From Patescibacteria group bacterium (GTDB lineage: Bacteria > Patescibacteriota > Patescibacteriia > Patescibacteriales > UBA12465), in contig JAIPIE010000011.1 in the NCBI GenBank assembly GCA_021734825.1, forward strand, positions 1-16,669: a stretch of 16,669 nucleotides of DNA. The letters are read 5' to 3'. Position 1 is the stretch's first letter. Each line of letters starts with the position of its first letter. Shown piece by piece: positions 15,331 through 16,669 of this stretch. The notes below the pieces were generated by a model that was not told the origin of the DNA, searched no databases, and was given only the letters and a program-made list of their open reading frames with translations. The position numbers and the translations under genes are program-made.

Positions 15331-16494
15331 ATGCTTACTTTAGAGCAACAAATATTTAGACAAATTGAAAAGTCAGGAAAAATCCTGATTTCTTTTGCTG
15401 CCGACTGGAGTGGCGACGCCGTCGCTTCTGCCCTGGCCCTATCTTTGTTTTTAAAAAAATTAGGCAAAGAAGTTGATATTGCCGCCCATCTTGATGTCAA
15501 CGATATTAGTAAAAAAAACGAAAAAGAACGTTGGCGCTTCCTACCAGCTTATGATCAACTACAAACCTCTCTCAAAAATCTACGCAAATTCATCGTCTCT
15601 CTTGATATTAGCCAAGCTGCTATCAGTCAAATTAAATACACCATTGATGAAAATAAATTAAATTTTATCATTTCCCCTGAAAAAGGTTGGTTCAGCCCTA
15701 AAGATATTAGCAGCTCTTCCAGTGGATTTAAATATGATTTAATCATTTGTCTTGATACTAGAGACTTAGAATCTTTAGCTAGTATTTATGACAACAACGT
15801 AGAATTTTTTTATAAAAATACTATTATTAATATTGATCATCATGCTGGCAATGAAGAATACGGACAAATTAATTTAATTGACTTAAACCTTGTTTCTACT
15901 GCCGAACTAGTTTTTAATTTACTTAAACATCGCGATCATAATTTAATTGATGAAGATATTGCCACCTGTCTGCTTACAGGCATAATTAGTAAAACAAATA
16001 ATTACAAAAATAATAGTCTAACTCCTCGCACCCTTTTAACTAGCTCAAAATTAATCAGTCTAGGTGCTCGTCGTGAAGATATTATTAATCAATTATACCG
16101 CTCCCGACCATTATCTGTTTTAAAGTTGTGGGGTAAAATATTAAACAATCTACAAACCAATAACGATAAGCAACTTATCTGGTCACTTTTAGACAAACAC
16201 GACTCTTCTTTACTTTTAAAAGAAGGGCTTGATATTAAAGAAATAGTTGAAGAAATAAGCACAAGTGTGCCCGAGTCTAAATTAATCTTAATCACTCTTA
16301 TATCCAATGATAAACAACATTTAGAATTACACGCCTATAGCAACAAGGGAGTGTCAGCGCTTGACATACTTAAGCCTTGGAATGCTAGCGGTAACAGCAA
16401 AATAGCTAAGGCTCTAACTTCAGTTACAGCTGATGAAATTACACAAAAAATTATTGAACCAATTCAAAAGATGCTTGATAAAATTAATAGCTAG
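15331..16494 (+). CDS. DHH-family phosphoesterase-like protein with degenerate active site
   Basis: 387 residues related to the DHH/DHHA1 proteins (NrnA/RecJ superfamily), which use manganese to hydrolyse short oligonucleotides or nucleotide phosphates. Motif III is intact: IDHH with Asp169-His170-His171, followed by NEEYGQINLIDL and TAELVFNLL. Motif II is intact: LIICLDTRDLESL with Asp142. Motif I reads FAADWSGDAVAS (22-33) where a form like THENPDGDAIGS is usual. The histidine and first aspartate are therefore replaced by Ala23 and Ser27, and only Asp29 remains. Motif IV reads GIISKTNNYK, with Lys221 at the place of the usual Asp of DTG. The C-terminal region lacks the GGGH motif and has WNASGNSK instead. 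The fold seems kept while several metal ligands are gone, so ordinary phosphoesterase activity is doubtful. It may bind nucleotides or act as a scaffold. It is divergent from valS and followed by tRNA-Ile. Confidence 0.85.
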   Translation: MLTLEQQIFRQIEKSGKILISFAADWSGDAVASALALSLFLKKLGKEVDIAAHLDVNDISKKNEKERWRFLPAYDQLQTSLKNLRKFIVSLDISQAAISQIKYTIDENKLNFIISPEKGWFSPKDISSSSSGFKYDLIICLDTRDLESLASIYDNNVEFFYKNTIINIDHHAGNEEYGQINLIDLNLVSTAELVFNLLKHRDHNLIDEDIATCLLTGIISKTNNYKNNSLTPRTLLTSSKLISLGARREDIINQLYRSRPLSVLKLWGKILNNLQTNNDKQLIWSLLDKHDSSLLLKEGLDIKEIVEEISTSVPESKLILITLISNDKQHLELHAYSNKGVSALDILKPWNASGNSKIAKALTSVTADEITQKIIEPIQKMLDKINS

Positions 16495-16524
16495 TGATAT
16501 AAAATAGAAGAATAAGAAGAATAT

Positions 16525-16581
16525 AATTCAAAAAATAAAGATTATGTAATTCTTGAATTTTGAATTTTGAATTTTTGAATT
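16525..16581. repeat. AT-rich TTGAATT array with inverted copy
   Basis: Four copies of TTGAATT begin at 16553, 16560, 16567 and 16575, with spacings of 7, 7 and 8 bases. AATTCAAAAA (16525-16534) is the exact inverse of TTTTTGAATT (16572-16581). The segment fills most of the gap between the DHH gene and tRNA-Ile. It may be slippage-derived filler, a weak terminator of the upstream gene, or supply -35-like TTGAAT boxes for the tRNA. Confidence 0.5.
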
Positions 16582-16587
16582 AATAAC

Positions 16588-16661
16588 GCGCCTATAGCTC
16601 AGGTGGTTAGAGCACAGCTCTTATAAAGCTGGGGTCGATGGTTCAAGTCCATCTAGGCGCA
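16588..16661 (+). tRNA. tRNA-Ile(UAU)
   Basis: A 74-nt cloverleaf. The acceptor stem is GCGCCTA/TAGGCGC, the D stem GCTC/GAGC, and the T arm GATGG-TTCAAGT-CCATC. The anticodon stem CAGCT/AGCTG holds the loop CTTATAA, giving anticodon TAT at 16622-16624, with A37 and A38. The body closely resembles bacterial isoleucine tRNAs (TATAGCTCAGGTGGTTAGAGC and GGTCGATGG-type elements), so it reads AUA as isoleucine. Most bacteria instead use a CAU anticodon changed to lysidine by TilS. The discriminator is A, and CTA follows, so CCA is not encoded. Confidence 0.92.
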
Positions 16662-16669
16662 CTAAGTGA

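Overview
The window looks like a chromosomal stretch from a small-genome bacterium, most likely a member of the Patescibacteria (Candidate Phyla Radiation). This placement is an inference. It rests on AT-rich DNA, compact housekeeping genes with short gaps, almost no Shine-Dalgarno motifs before the starts, tRNA genes without an encoded CCA end, small membrane proteins of unknown function inside a tRNA-synthetase cluster, and a directly encoded tRNA-Ile(UAU). No marker gene in the window fixes the phylum.

Layout. Positions 1-216 (minus) hold the N-terminal part of a SAM-dependent methyltransferase. Positions 217-1161 carry no protein gene. They hold tRNA-Lys (minus) with its own promoter and terminator, then a plus-strand cluster tRNA-Pro(GGG), tRNA-Ala(CGC), tRNA-Pro(CGG) with a promoter in front and a terminator behind. 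A GC-rich 178-bp segment bounded by a 27-bp direct repeat of the tRNA-Pro 3' end sits inside this cluster. Positions 1162-8253 (plus) encode an LCP/LytR cell-wall ligase, the ribosome-assembly GTPase Der, peptidyl-tRNA hydrolase, DprA and DNA topoisomerase I, divided by terminators after der and pth. A bidirectional terminator at 8268-8309 separates these from a minus-strand operon (8325-15207): valS, a four-helix membrane protein, pheS, pheT and a one-helix membrane protein. Overlapping divergent promoters near 15256-15305 probably serve valS on one side and, on the other, a DHH-family protein that has lost many catalytic residues (15331-16494). tRNA-Ile(UAU) closes the window.

How it fits together. 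Most genes serve translation (six or more components counting the tRNAs), DNA topology and recombination, or envelope building. I see no defence island, CRISPR array, transposase or biosynthetic cluster. The items most worth a second look are the duplicated tRNA-Pro end with its structured GC-rich insert, the UAU isoleucine tRNA, the degenerate DHH protein, and the three-helix hairpin between pth and dprA, which has a competing downstream repeat.
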